Assembly: GCA_037957365.1 (NCBI GenBank)
Contig: JARHVA010000158.1
Span: 986,001 to 1,050,000 of the forward strand
Length of the DNA stretch: 64,000 nt
Direction: 5' to 3'
Origin: Torreya grandis
Taxonomy: Eukaryota; Streptophyta; Pinopsida; Cupressales; Taxaceae
A program made the position numbers and the translations under genes. Each line of letters starts with the position of its first letter. Position 1 is the stretch's first letter. Below, one piece after another: positions 48,050 through 59,034 of the stretch. The notes beneath the pieces are model-generated. The model saw only the letters and a program-made list of their open reading frames with translations. It ran no database searches and was not told where the DNA came from.

Positions 48050-48600
48050 ATAGAAATTACTCCCAACTTCTCTCGTAGATATTCAAATGTGTCTTTTGGT
48101 AGTGCCTTTGTGAAAATATCTACAATCTACTTTTTAGTACTAATATATTCTATCTTAACTTGTTGATCTACAACCTACTCTCTCAAGAAGTGATATCTAA
48201 TGGGAATATATTTTGTTCTTGAATGCATTACTATATTTTTTGAAATATTTATAGCACTTGTGTTATTAAAAAAAATGGAAATAGGTTCATCATACTTTAC
48301 CTTGATATCTTCCAAAGTTTGCTTCATCCAAAGCAATTGAGTACAACACAATACTCCTACAATATATTCTACTTCAGTTGTAAAAAGTGATACTAAATTT
48401 TGCTTCTTACTTAGTCATGATACTAAGCTATCACCAAGGAAGAAAGCTCCTCCACTTTTACTCTTTTTGTCATCTAAGCACCCTGCCCAATCTGAATCTG
48501 CATAAGTAACTAAAGTGAATTCTTTACTTGTGGGATACCATAATCCATAATCCAATGTCCTCTTGATATATTTGAATATTCTTTTCACCAATTAAACCTA
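48050..48600 (-). pseudogene. Copia RNase H
   Basis: The minus strand gives TYADSDWAGCLDDKKSKSGG (about 48,450-48,510) with the two catalytic-type D residues of copia RNase H, then FFLGDSLVS, stop, LSKKQNLVSLFTTEVEYI (the SWxSKKQxxVxLSTxEAEY block with W changed to stop). Near the end come YHFLREQV-type and ISTKKQIVDIFTKALPKDTF, the usual ...T.xQxADIxTKxL. The frame is broken by that stop, further stops and a frame change from RT. It is the last pol domain before the LTR. Confidence 0.85.
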
Positions 48601-48618
48601 ACTATCTCTTAGAGATGA

Positions 48619-49500
48619 CTAATATCTTGCAACCATACCTACTACATGCATGATGTCTGGCCTCGATGCTATCAAATATAAAAGACTACCAATCATAGAT
48701 CTATATAAAGATTGATTTGTAACAGGGGAATCTTCATCATTTTTCACCTTATTTCCTATACACATAGGTGTGCCAACTGGTGCACAATCCTCAAAACCAA
48801 TTTTTTTCAACATTTCCTTGGCATATTTACTTTGAGATATGAAAATTCCTTTATTTGATTGAAATATTTGCAATCCTAAGAAAAATGATAATTCTCCAAG
48901 CATAGACATCTCAAGTTCTTTTTGCATTCTATCAAAAAATTCTTTTGTCATCTTTTCAATTATTTCCTCCAAAAATGATATCATCAACATATACCACAAC
49001 AATCAATTGATGCCCACCTTTTGTTTTGATGTAAAGATTACTATCAACAAATCCTCTTTTGCATCCTTGATCTTGTAGGTACTTGTCAAGTCTTGCATAC
49101 CAAGCTCTGGGAGCTTGTTTTAATCCATACAATGATTTCTTCAATCTACATACATGGTTACTAATATTCAATAGAATAAACCCCTTAGGCTGCTCAATGT
49201 AGACCTCTTCTTCAAGATTCCCATTTAGGAAGGCCGATTTGACATCCATCTAAAACACTTTGAAAATTTTAAACACTGTATATGCAATAAACATTCTAAT
49301 AGCCTCTATCCTTGCCACTTGTGAAAAATTTTCTTCAAAATCTATTCCCTCAATCTGAGCATATCCTTTACATACTAATCTTGTTTTATTTCTGGTCACT
49401 TCTCCATTTTCATTCAACTTATTTCTATAAACCTATTTTTTTCTTATCACATTGTGATATTTTGGTCTAGGCACTAATTCCCAAGTATCATTCTTTTCTA
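48619..49500 (-). pseudogene. Copia reverse transcriptase
   Basis: N-terminal blocks read RNKLNENGEVTRNKTRLVCK, GYAQIEGIDFEENFSQVARI and EAIRMFIAYT, followed by a stop where Q is usual (VF.MDVKSAFLNG). The open segment 49,249-48,956 then holds SLYGLKQAPRAWYARLD and the active site VVVYVDDIIFGGNN, so YVDD is intact. A one-base frameshift just after it (about 48,960-48,970) moves the rest to the 49,002-48,619 frame: FFDRMQKELEMSMLGELSFF, FISQSKYAKEMLKKIGF and SMIGSLLYLIASRPDI. Each block is a close match to plant copia RT. One frameshift and at least one stop inactivate it. Confidence 0.92.
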
Positions 49501-49599
49501 TTTTATTTAATTCTTCATCCATAGCCTTAACCCAATGCTCATCATGTCTAGCTTCTGAAAAAAATTTAGGCTAAATTTTAGATAACAAAGAGAAATTAA

Positions 49600-50700
49600 C
49601 TTGTTTAGATTCACTTACCATCATTATTCTAGTGCAAATTCCTTCTTTATATCCCTAATGATGTCACTTTCATTATGATTTCTCTGAACGTATTTAGATG
49701 GAGTCTTGGTGCCCTTTTTCTCCTTCTCCTTTTCCTCATCTTCATCTGATTCTTCAAAGCCTTCTTCTTCAATGATTTCAGGAATGTCTACTGGATCACT
49801 GATTCTTTGTGTTCCATTTTCTTCTATCTTGACATTTGTACTTTCAACAATTTTCTTGGTTCTTTTGTTATAACACTTATAAGCTTTACTTTTGCAAGAA
49901 TATCCAAGAAATATACCTTCATCTGCTCTGGATTCAAACTTACCAAGTTTTTCATTGGTTCTCTTTATAAAGCATTTGCTACTAAAAACTCTAAAATAAT
50001 CAACTATTACTGGTTTGTCTTTCCATAGCTCATAAGGAGTGTTGTCACTGTTGACTCTTAATAAAACTCTATTCTAAATATGCACTACTATACCAACTTC
50101 ATCTCTCCAATATTTATTTGCTATCTTAGATTCATTTATCATTGTTCTCACCATCTCCTAAACTATTCTATTTTTTCATTTAACTACTCCATTTTGCTGT
50201 GGAGTTCTAGCTGCTAAATAATGTCTCTTTATTTTATGATCTTCACAAAACTCAATAAATTGATTTGACATAAATTCTCCTCCTTGATTTGATCTTAGAC
50301 ACTTAATCTTTAGATTAGTTTCATTCTCAACTAATGCTTTGAATGCTTTGAACTGTCTAAAAGCTTTTGATTTTTAAAAAAAACATTATCCAAGTCATAC
50401 GTGAAAAATCATCAATAAACAACATGAAATATTTATCACCTTGAGTACTTTGAGTCCTCATAGGTCCACATAGGTCAGTGTGAACAAGCTCTAGCATCTG
50501 AGTGGTCGAGTACTCTTTTGTTTTGAACCACCTTCTAGCCTGCTTCCCATACTGACAAGGTCCACAAAGCGTGTTAGATGGCTTTGTAATCTTTGGAAGA
50601 TTCTCGACTGCGTGCTTTTTGCTGATTTTGATAAGATTGTCAAAATTTATGTGCCCCATTCTCTTGTGCTATAGCCAAATTTCTTCAGTCTGACTCAAAC
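49600..50700 (-). pseudogene. Copia GAG-pre-integrase and integrase
   Basis: The zinc-binding part reads HKRMGHINFDNL...CGPCQYGKQ with its HHCC residues; WL, stop, HKRMGH shows a tryptophan-to-stop change just before. The core starts LELVHTDLCGPM (first catalytic D kept) and DDFSRMTW. The second catalytic motif reads CLRSNQGGEF instead of RSDxGGEF, D to N, and the third reads QNGVVK then stop instead of QNGVVERKN, E to K. Two of three acidic catalytic residues are thus lost. The C-terminal part runs through YFRVFSSKCFIKRTNEKLGK and GIFLGYSCKSKAYKCYN to an acidic E/K-rich tail near 49,700. It follows protease, as in Ty1/copia. Confidence 0.9.
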
Positions 50701-50889
50701 AATATTTTTGACCTTTGATGTCTGATAACATATATAAGTTATTACCTGTTCTCTGAGTATCTGCAACTAATACATCTGAATCTTTTCTTCTAATTTCACA
50801 ACCTTCTACATAAAAATTTAGTGTGTACCCTTAATCACACATTTGAATTACACTCAAAATATTATGCTTAAGACCTTCTACATATAAAA

Positions 50890-51115
50890 CATTTTAAGTT
50901 ATAGTTCTACCATTATCTAAACTTAGTGTACCTTTTCTAGCAATTCTGGTAGTAGTATTGTCTCCAAATTTCACTGTGCCACCATTAATCTTCTTCAAGG
51001 TTATGAAATTGATCTTGTCTCTTGTCATGTGCCTCGAACATCCGCTATCAATAAACCATGGCTTTTCTTCATTTCTTGCATGCAAAGCTGTCTGGACCAA
51101 CATAGAACCTTCAGG
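50890..51115 (-). pseudogene. Copia aspartic protease
   Basis: A 69-codon open stretch (51,103-50,894) includes KPWFIDSGCSRHMTRD, the WxxDSG(A/C)SxHM active site of copia proteases, then GGTVKFGDNTTTRIARKGTL, the VxxGDxxxxxIxGxG block. The catalytic aspartate is kept. It lies between the gag zinc knuckle and integrase and is open only over this length. Confidence 0.9.
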
Positions 51116-52040
51116 TTGTTTCTTTTACCATGTTTGAACCTTTTTCTTGATGAATGGAACCCTAAAACTCTGGTGCTTCTTGAATAACTTAAACACACTT
51201 CTACAATACTGAGCTATGTGTTTGAAGTTGTTACACTTGTAACAAATTATGGTCTCTTCATCAAAGATTAATAGAGGAGCAAAAGAGTTATAACTTTTGC
51301 TTGACTTTACATGATCTTCATTTTCTTTATTTTTGAGATTGTTATCTCTTTTTCTACATTCTAATTTCTTATGACCATATCCATTACAATAAAAATAGTA
51401 ACCATAAAAATATGAACTATTTGTGTATCTCTGACTTGATTGCCTTTTATAGCTTTGTTCTTTCCATCATTCTTTGTCTTCTGTATTCTTCACTTCTTTC
51501 CTTCTTGTTTCCTCATTCATAAGAGCTTCAACATAGCTCTTCTTCTTTTCAAAACTGATACCTGTCTTATCTGATATTGCCTTTTGGCTTTCTAATATCT
51601 TATTCAACATATTAGTGCTATTCTAAAATTTTGAATCATTGGCTGCTCTATCATTGATTACTTTATTTGTTTTATCAAGATTTTCTTTAAAGAATCAATT
51701 TCAATAACATACCTCTCACATTATTTTCTTACTATTTCCAACTGTGCCATTAGATCTTATTCATTCTTCTTGGCTTCTTCAAAGTGTGCTTGTAGATCTT
51801 CAATTATCTCCTTTGACTCCTTATTTTTACTTGATCTGGCACTTCAATCTTCAATTTTTTTTTCAATAGCTTTTAACTCTTCTAAGGCACACATGAGTTC
51901 TCCTTCCATATTCACTTTAGCTTCATCCTCTTCTTCTTCTTGATCAACTATTTTTTTACTTGCAGAGGCACCTTCATGTATGACCATCTTGTGCTTTCCT
52001 AATCTACCTTCAAGCTGTAAAACTTTTTCAAAAAGGAACT
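51116..52040 (-). pseudogene. Copia gag, C-terminal and zinc-knuckle part
   Basis: A full CCHC zinc knuckle, CYKCNNFKHIAQYC, is encoded at 51,203-51,244 on the minus strand. A second, YCNGYGHKKLEC with its first cysteine lost, lies near 51,365-51,400. The open stretch 52,065-51,844 is acidic and coiled-coil-like (QEEEEDEAKVNMEGELM, ALEELKAIEKKIED). Little more than 900 bases separate PBS from protease, so the capsid core usually upstream is missing or shortened: an internal deletion is likely. The protein would coat element RNA. Confidence 0.75.
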
Positions 52041-52053
52041 TGTTCTGATACCA
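52041..52053 (-). promoter_or_regulatory. Primer-binding site of the copia element, initiator tRNA-Met
   Basis: The minus strand reads TGGTATCAGAACA, two bases from the LTR end; ten of the first eleven bases match the iMet site TGGTATCAGAG. Confidence 0.92.
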
Positions 52054-52055
52054 AT

Positions 52056-53207
52056 TTTTAAGCATGGGATATACTGAGAGGGGGGAGGTGAATCAATATA
52101 TCATATATCTTATAAAACTTTCCCTTTATCAAATTCCACTTAATCAAACATTCAAGATATGCAATAAAACTAAAACAATAAACACCACACAATATAGAGA
52201 GAGACACCAGATATAACGTGAAAACCCAATGTGGAGAAAACCATGGAGAACAATCTCAAGTATATGAATGAACACCAACCCAAATGATATTTGCAAGCAC
52301 CAACTTGCAAGAGCACCAACCCCTTTGTTGAACACCAACACAACTATTCGTGAGCACCAACCCACATTAGCACCAACCCCTTTGATGAGCACCAACATAA
52401 CAACAATTCATGAGCACCAACCCACAGGAGTACTAACCCCTTTGCTGAGCACCAACACAACAACAATTCGTGAGCACTAACCCATAGGAGAACTAACCCC
52501 TTTATGTATACCACACAAACTATCTCTCTTTGTTGCTATCTCAATAAATGATAGTTCATTACAACATCTCTTTTCTCTCTCTCACCTTTGCTCTTCTAAG
52601 ATAGATATAATAAATACAAATCATATTCATCTCTCATAATTGCTCTTCTAAGCTAGATATTACAATATCAAATCAACTTCTATCACACACATTACAAATG
52701 GCTTCTCAAGCCTTTATTTATAAATTTCTAAATGACCTTTGGCCTTCTCCCTTTGTGACCCTTCAACCCTCATGTAAAATGGTGTCAAAATTGTATGACC
52801 CTTCATATCCTTGCCTTTGAAAAGTCATGTGGTGACCCTTCATGAGCAAAAACATCCTTCCCTCTTTTGTCCTTATCTTGGTGACTTTTCATATTCCTCA
52901 AAGTGTCCCTTCATGAGAAATTTCACCCTTCCTCTTTTGTCTTCACTTGGTGACTCTTGGAATTCCCCAAGATGACTCTTCATGGGAAAATGCATCCCAT
53001 CCTTCTTTTGTCTTTACCCCGTGGCTCTTTAACTTCTTCATGGGCCCTTCTTTTGTCTCATATGCAACCAAAAATATATTCATTAATATTAAATAAATAT
53101 TAATAGACATTACCCAAGATATATTTATTACAAACATTATTAAATTCAATGGGGCCTTTATCACCAATAATGCTAGACCTTTGACATCAATGACAATATT
53201 TCCAACA
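52056..53207 (-). repeat. 5' LTR of the copia element
   Basis: 1,152 bases; the inner end reads TTTTAAGCATGG where the partner has TGTTAAGCATGG, so the terminal G of TG is mutated. The outer end is CCAACA followed by GAATG. Confidence 0.95.
52270..52506. repeat. Four tandem repeats in the copia 5' LTR
   Basis: Units begin at 52,270, 52,330, 52,387 and 52,447; three are 60 bases and one 57. They match the 46,859-47,098 array unit by unit, so the array predates insertion. Confidence 0.95.
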
Positions 53208-53212
53208 GAATG

Positions 53213-54799
53213 CCAAAGGAGAGATAAAATGTGTTGAAACCTACATAGAAGTTACTAATGAGAGAATAAAAATATTGGAATAGGAATATAATCTCAAATA
53301 TATCATAATATGTTGAGTGTTTTGGTCCTTTGAGATAAATAAAAAGACCCTAATGGCCTAATTAGGCCTAATAGGCCCAAATTGACATGTATAGGCCTAT
53401 GTGCCTGACTATAGAAGAAACTTAAGAAACATGGTTGAGGGAAATCCAGATAAAAAGGTGTTGTTAGACCTTGAAAACATGTTACACAAGTTTCCAATCA
53501 TATCAATAGTAAAGGATAAGAGAGGAAACTACTCAGTTCTTTAGTAACACCAACTGGTCAAACACTCAGGTTGGGCAATGGCACTCATGACAGACCTAAG
53601 AGAGAGAGGGATTGAGATGGTTGTCAGGGTAGATGGAGACAAGTGAAAAAGGATTAAAATAGATGGAAAAGGGTGATATGGTGACATTGAAGTGTTGGCT
53701 AGATATTTTTTAGGCTAGCAAAAGTACCTAGGTAGTCATGGGATTAAATCCCCTTCATTTAATGGTGAATCTCCTATATGTTCTTTGCTTATCTATTCTA
53801 ACTATTCACACTTTCAATTATTCATAGTTTATATAAATTATTCACAAGATATGTACATTTTATCATATTTTGGAGTATTACTTTAATCACAAAATTCATG
53901 AACCATAATAGAGTGATTTTTTAACAAGTAGCTGATTCAGAGAATATGTAAAGAAGTTTTGAGAAATAGAAGATGAAATAACTAGAATATGTGAGAAAAA
54001 AGAAGCTATACTTTACAATAAAGCTTATTGTATTCGTACAAGTAGATAAACATTCAAGAGGTGATAATTATTTCATTAAATGAGTAAGAAAAACTTGAAT
54101 TCATATTTAGATTTAAAGATAACACAAAGTTTACCATTTTAATCTTCATAGAATCCAACAAATGATCTCCTTAGATGCAGAGTTCCACATAAATCAACTT
54201 CCTTCTTATTCACTTTAAATCAATTTCATACAAAAATATTTAAAAATCTAAATGCAAGGTTTCAGATTGACTAAAATTTCTTACTTCAATTACAATTGCT
54301 TTTAAAAAATTACCATCCCCATCGAATGTAGGCCTTTACTCTAGTTTATACTATTTTAGATGTCAAAATTAATTAGGAGACAACTCCTTGAATTGCCATG
54401 TACTATGCTAAAATATTGAAAATAATTGAGAGATGTCCTAATAGAATTTCTCTTGTGTGACATGCAATGGCCGATGACATGTAACACTTGTTGATTTCAC
54501 TATTTAGATAAAAATAATGTCTTTGCATGCTATGAAAAGCTTGCTTAAGTAATTTTTTTTACAAAATAACTTCAAGTAATGGCATATAACTAGGTTACTT
54601 TAGTCTTAATTTTTATAAAGTAACTTACTTTTACAAGTAACTTCATTAAATTGCATTACTTATAAAGTAATTAATTAATACAAAATTATTTCAAATACAT
54701 TTGTGAATAAAATAGAAGAAGTTGTTGAGAAGAGAAGCAATAGAAACCATTCCAAGTTATGAACTTTTGATCTACACTTTTATCTATAATTGATGTATT
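53213..54799. other. Unassigned sequence right of the copia element
   Basis: With 44.2-46.6 kb it formed one continuous stretch before the copia insertion. Around 53,350 the phrase AGGCCTA repeats several times (TGGCCTAATTAGGCCTAATA). From 53,460 to 53,760 the composition is purine-rich, but no conserved domain is seen on either strand. Confidence 0.4.
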
Positions 54800-57480
54800 G
54801 AGACATCATGAACTAGATAGATGCATCATCTGATTTGGCAATTGATTACCTTTCTGATTCATATCTAAATAATTCCATTTTTAGCTTCTTGCAATAAACT
54901 TTCACCTTTTCAAGCCTGGTTTCTAGCCTCTTGACCTCTTATTCACTTTTGATTAACTCCTTTATATATTTTGCTATGAAATGAGTTGTGGCTTTTTCAA
55001 TTAATTGCTTGAATTACTGGTGTAATTACTCAGGTGTCCTTGATATTTTATCAAACCAAACATTAGTGAGGTAGAAGATGCAGTCCTTCAGATCTACTCT
55101 CACAATACGAGCATCTTATTCAAGAGTCTTCATCTCTTCAAACATTACTAAAAAAATGTGCATATGAAAAGATATAATGTGTTCCTCTTGTTTTGAATTC
55201 TTTATTGATCCCTCTAGAATAATCTTTTCTTCAATCAAAACTGTTTTGCTTAAATAATTTATTCACTGAAGACTTTCTTGCTATAATTTAAAGATTTCAT
55301 TCTCATTTTCAATTTGCTTCATCAATTTTTTTATCTTTGCCAATTTACTTTCAATATTAGCCAAAGTTCCTGGGACCTCAAGAAACTATTTTGATGCAAT
55401 TTGTAACATTTTCACTATCCATTCATCAACTACTTTAGCCTTCTCAACAATTTCCTCTACCTCAGTTATTGTTTATTGATCAAATATACCTTCTAAAAGT
55501 AATTATTGCTAAGGAGTATATCTTTCCACCTTGGCAATTATTTCACACAACTTATCAATTTATTCTTTCAACTTGGCTTTATCAGCTTTTTCTTCTTACA
55601 GATCCTAGGAAAGAGTATTGATCAAGGTCTACATGTAATGTTTCAAGCCCTCTATAGTGACTTATCCAAGGGATACCTTTGTGACTGTTAAGTCCTCTTC
55701 AATGACTTCACCTTTATTCTTTCCCTATGGAGGAATTGATAGCTCTATAAATTTTTGACCAGAAGGTTTAATTATTAGCTTTGTAGTCACTTTGGCACTC
55801 TTAAGATTTTTACCCTTACAATCAAGACTTTTTAGAAGTTGTAAGTCTATCTCCTCCAAGTTAATTTATTCCTTCAACTTAGGATCTATTTACAATGCCA
55901 ACCATGAAGAAAAATCCATACCAGTTGAGGTGGCTGAATGTATTACCCTTTTTTTTTGATTATTCCTCACCACTAACTCCTGAGAAGGTACTTCTTATGC
56001 ATCCATAATACCTTGAATAATAACAAAAATTACTTACTCATATGTGTCTTTCTCTATTTCTATCTCTACATATTTATCTACCTTCTCTTTCTCTGCCTTT
56101 GTCTCCTTATCAGGTTCTACTATTACTTATTGTTGAGATACCTCCTGAGATATAATCACTCTCTAATAGTTACCTACTTTAGTTGTTTTTAAACATGAAT
56201 AGAAGGAATGGTGGGCTAATTCTCAGAAGGAGGTGGAGGGGGAGTAGTAGGTGGAGTGGATGAAGGTGGAGGAGAAGGAACATTAGTTTCCTTCTAAATA
56301 GGTTTCTCAGGGGATTTGAAGATTGGATACTTTGGAGGTGGTATGAGTGTGTATGGGTCTACATCTTTCATTATTGGTTGTATGGTTTGCACTAGTAATG
56401 AAGATGAATATGTGGTATATGTGGTAGAAATAGGAGTGGTAGAAGTAGGAATGGCAATGGAAGAGACTATAGGAGATACAAGGGTAACTAGATGAATTGG
56501 ATCCTTTTATTTTACCATAGAGTATGTATCATCAACATTCTTCTTAGTTTTAATTTCTTTTTGGGTTCTTGGCTACTTTTTCCCTGCACTAATTTCCTCT
56601 TTTAACTAACTTGGCTAATTACTATCATTACTAGCTCCTTCATATAGTAGAATTTACCAATAAACCATGTTGAATTCATAATAAGAACTACTAAAGTTCT
56701 CTTAGCAATAATCTTTGCTTGATTCTTCTTGAAGTCAATCTCCATAAGTGGAGCATTATCCCCCCCTCCCCCATTGCATGATATGAATCATGAATTAGTT
56801 TTCCATCATCTTCCATATATTTAGGAATGGTGGCTAAATGAAATGAATGAATTTGTTAAACAATCATCCTATTTTTATCTCTTCTCCTTTCTTCAAACTC
56901 ATCTCTACAATTAATCCATAAGTCTTCAAGTGTAGGAATATGCATATACTCAAGATAAACTATGTTTTGAGCTATGCCTATGTAATCAAAATTTGATCTA
57001 TCTTTAAAATGTGATTGATTGAAGTTGTGATATATTTTTGTTTGTATGTTCTTTGCCTTGTAAATGATGGCATAGTGATAGTGGCCAATAAAAATAGAAA
57101 AACCAATAGAGGAACAATGAACTTTAGATTGAAGATCATGCAAATATACCAACTACCTGCATAGGTCCATTAGAATCCATTTGTCACTTAGATACTTGGG
57201 AAATTTGACTGGTGTTCTTATGAAACCACCAACTTTGATATATGTGAAATTTAAGAATTGAATGAAAATACATCTAAAAAAGGAAATTGCATCCCAAACT
57301 ACATCTAATAATCTCTTATATTTCAAAGAAACATTCAATTTATAAATGATTTCATAAAAGAATCCATCATTTACCCTCTTATAGTGCTTGAAGTATTTAG
57401 ACAAATTTAACTGAGGGAAATATTCATATATGGGCTCTATTGCCAACATTCCTTTTACAATTAGCCTAGAAAATGTTCCA
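54800..57480 (-). pseudogene. Family Y uncharacterised protein, C-terminal part
   Basis: The minus strand from about 57,470 reads GMLAIEPIYEYFPQLNLSKY, then HYKRVNDGFFYEIIYKLN, then IQFLNFTYIKVGGFIRTPVK, in an open stretch of over 100 codons. The next open stretch (57,152-56,856) has HDLQSKVHCSSIGFSIFIGH, FKDRSNFDYIGIAQNIVYLE and PTLEDLWINCRDEFEERRRD. After a stop it continues as IHSFHLATIPKYMEDDGKLI and DNAPLMEIDFKKNQAKIIA. Then come a proline-rich tract (56,200-56,300, VPSPPPSSTPPTTPPPPP) and, to about 54,850, degenerate lysine/glutamate-rich coiled-coil sequence (VKRLETRLEKVKVYCKKLKM). I do not recognise the family. The globular-proline-rich-coiled-coil layout is coherent, so it was one protein. 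It may be an accessory ORF of a retroelement or a gene. Confidence 0.5.
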
Positions 57481-58740
57481 CTAGATGTTACAACATATAC
57501 AGACGTTGAGGAGCAGAAGTTGGAAAAGAATGGGGATTTCTTTGAACTGGAGCAGATTAAGGGCATTTGGAGGGATGTCTTATGCTGTATTCAGGAGTAC
57601 TTCATACTCGATGGAAGAAGCAAGAGAGTCCACAAATTCCACTTTGTATTCCTAAATCATTTCAGACACAAAGTAAGAATTTCATTTCCCTTTTATCTGT
57701 GTTTCTCTTTGATCCAAAGTTTATTCGCTCATAGGAAGAAGGAAACGCATCCTATTCTGCATGAAGGATTAATTATGATAATTGAAGGCTATTGCAAGAA
57801 CAAGGCCATGGTTACGAACCCTTATTTGGGGAAAAACAAGGATTTACGGAGTAACAAGAGTGAAATTGTTAAAGGGAAAGATAAAATCAAGCCCCCTAGT
57901 GTCAAGAATCAGAATGTTGATGAGGATGCAGAGTGGGAGAGAACTGATAAGTCTGGGGAGGAAAGTTTGGAGGAAGAGGGAGGAACAGAAAGCAGGAATT
58001 CAAGCTCCAGTGAGGAAGAAGAAGTTCAAGAGAAGAATGAGAAAGAAGGAGTCAACATAGAGGAGAAGTCTAAAAAAAGTGAACATGACTCTGAGGAAAA
58101 TGAGCAAGTGTTTGAGGATGATAAAGTCTTGGATGACCCTATTGAGGACCCTATTTCGATAAATGAGAGGGAAAATACAGTTCAGGCCGACAACTAAGAA
58201 ATGGACTTGGGAGCTCAAGCTGAAACTAAGGAGCAAAATCAAAGGGGAAGAGAGGACCACATTGAAGAAGGCGGGAACAGTCCTAATAAGAACACAGAAG
58301 ATGGAGTGATAAAAGGCAGAATGATGGAAGGCACACACCTACAAGATGGTTTAATTGCAAAGCAGAGGCTATCCTCCAACTCGATTTATGGATGTTTAAG
58401 GAGATAATGGATCTCAAAAGGAAAATGGAAATAATGGAAGACAACTAGAAGGTAGTTTAGAACAAAATCAATAACATGGAAAAATAGATGAGAGACATTC
58501 CTATCAAACTCAAAGACTATGAGAACAACCTAATGTAACTCATCAAGGAAATCAGAATAAAGATGGAGGAGGTTACATCTAACATATGTGCTGCAACTGT
58601 TAATATTGGAAAAAGAGCTAATGAGGAGATCAAATCCTTGGAGGGGCCTAGCAAGAGGAATAGACAGAGCTCAAGAAAGAAAGCTATGAAAGTGGGAGCC
58701 ATGTCGGTGTCTATTGCCATTCAGGACACTGTGTGAAAGG
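57430..58740 (+). pseudogene. Family X uncharacterised protein, longest open frame of the window
   Basis: An ATG at 57,430 opens 255 codons to a TAA at 58,195. After a short non-conserved N-terminus it reads IWRDVLCCIQEYFILDGRSK, then HKFHFVFLNHFRHKVRISFP, then PILHEGLIMIIEGYCKNK, then a highly acidic, serine-rich tail (EESLEEEGG, SSSSEEEEVQ). The same frame continues past the stop to 58,407, and a shifted frame carries on as a coiled coil (WMFKEIMDLKRKMEIMEDN) to KAMKVGAMSVSIAIQDTV at 58,734. So the original protein was some 430 residues. The central LNHFRH..ISFPFYL block matches the minus-strand copy at 14.1-15.3 kb. The block is GC-richer than its flanks and interrupts family Y in the opposite orientation, so it is a later insertion. 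Start choice is uncertain because the first residues may be host sequence. Function unknown. Confidence 0.55.
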
Positions 58741-59034
58741 TAAGGAAGCAGTGAAAATGATTTTGGAACTGGAAGAATAACCTGGTTCTTTTAGTTGGTC
58801 GTGTTATCTCGTCCTGTTTCCTGGTTTTTTGTAATCTTTTAACTATGGTGTAGCCAGGTCTATGTAAAACCTAGGTTATGAATTGTGGTCTTTCCGGTGG
58901 TTTCAGGTCCATATAAAACCTGTTTATGATACTTCTTTGTAGTAGGTTTTAGGTTTTTCCTGTGGTCGTAAATGCTTCATCTTTCTATCTTTGTTTCAAG
59001 GTTTCAGGGTCCCTTCAAAACCTATTTTTACCTT
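58741..59034 (+). other. 3' untranslated-type tail of the family X insertion
   Basis: T/G-rich sequence with three imperfect repeats of GGT(C/T)(C/T)ATGTAAAACCT-type (GGTCTATGTAAAACCT, GGTCCATATAAAACCTG, GGTCCCTTCAAAACCT) ending about 59,020 before family Y resumes. The copy at 14.1 kb has a similarly T/G-rich 3' side. No poly(A) tail or clear target duplication was found. Confidence 0.4.

Larger units (their letters stand above)
46647..53207 (-). mobile_element. Full-length Ty1/copia retrotransposon, SIRE-like, minus strand
   Basis: It is 6,561 bases long with two 1,152-base LTRs (46,647-47,798 and 52,056-53,207) and a perfect GAATG duplication at 46,642-46,646 and 53,208-53,212. The iMet primer site adjoins the right LTR and the polypurine tract AAAGGGGGAGAT adjoins the left. 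Gag, protease, integrase, RT and RNase H occur in copia order. The LTR start (minus strand TGTTGGAAATATTGTCATTG) and several extra GGGGGAG tracts near the 3' end resemble SIRE/Maximus elements. No env-like gene fits between RNase H and the LTR. Pol is broken by stops and frameshifts. Equal LTR length and modest divergence make it the youngest complete element here. Confidence 0.95.

Noticed and set aside
57153..57566. Reading the 57,430 plus frame and the overlapping minus frame as two genuine overlapping genes
   Set aside because: The minus frame upstream of about 57,470 loses family Y character, and family Y resumes near 59,035; an insertion junction explains the overlap better.
57673..57734. 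Possible 62-base intron (GTAAGA...CATAG) in the family X frame
   Set aside because: It is shorter than usual plant introns, and removal would shift the frame into a stop, whereas the unspliced frame reads through conserved residues on both sides.
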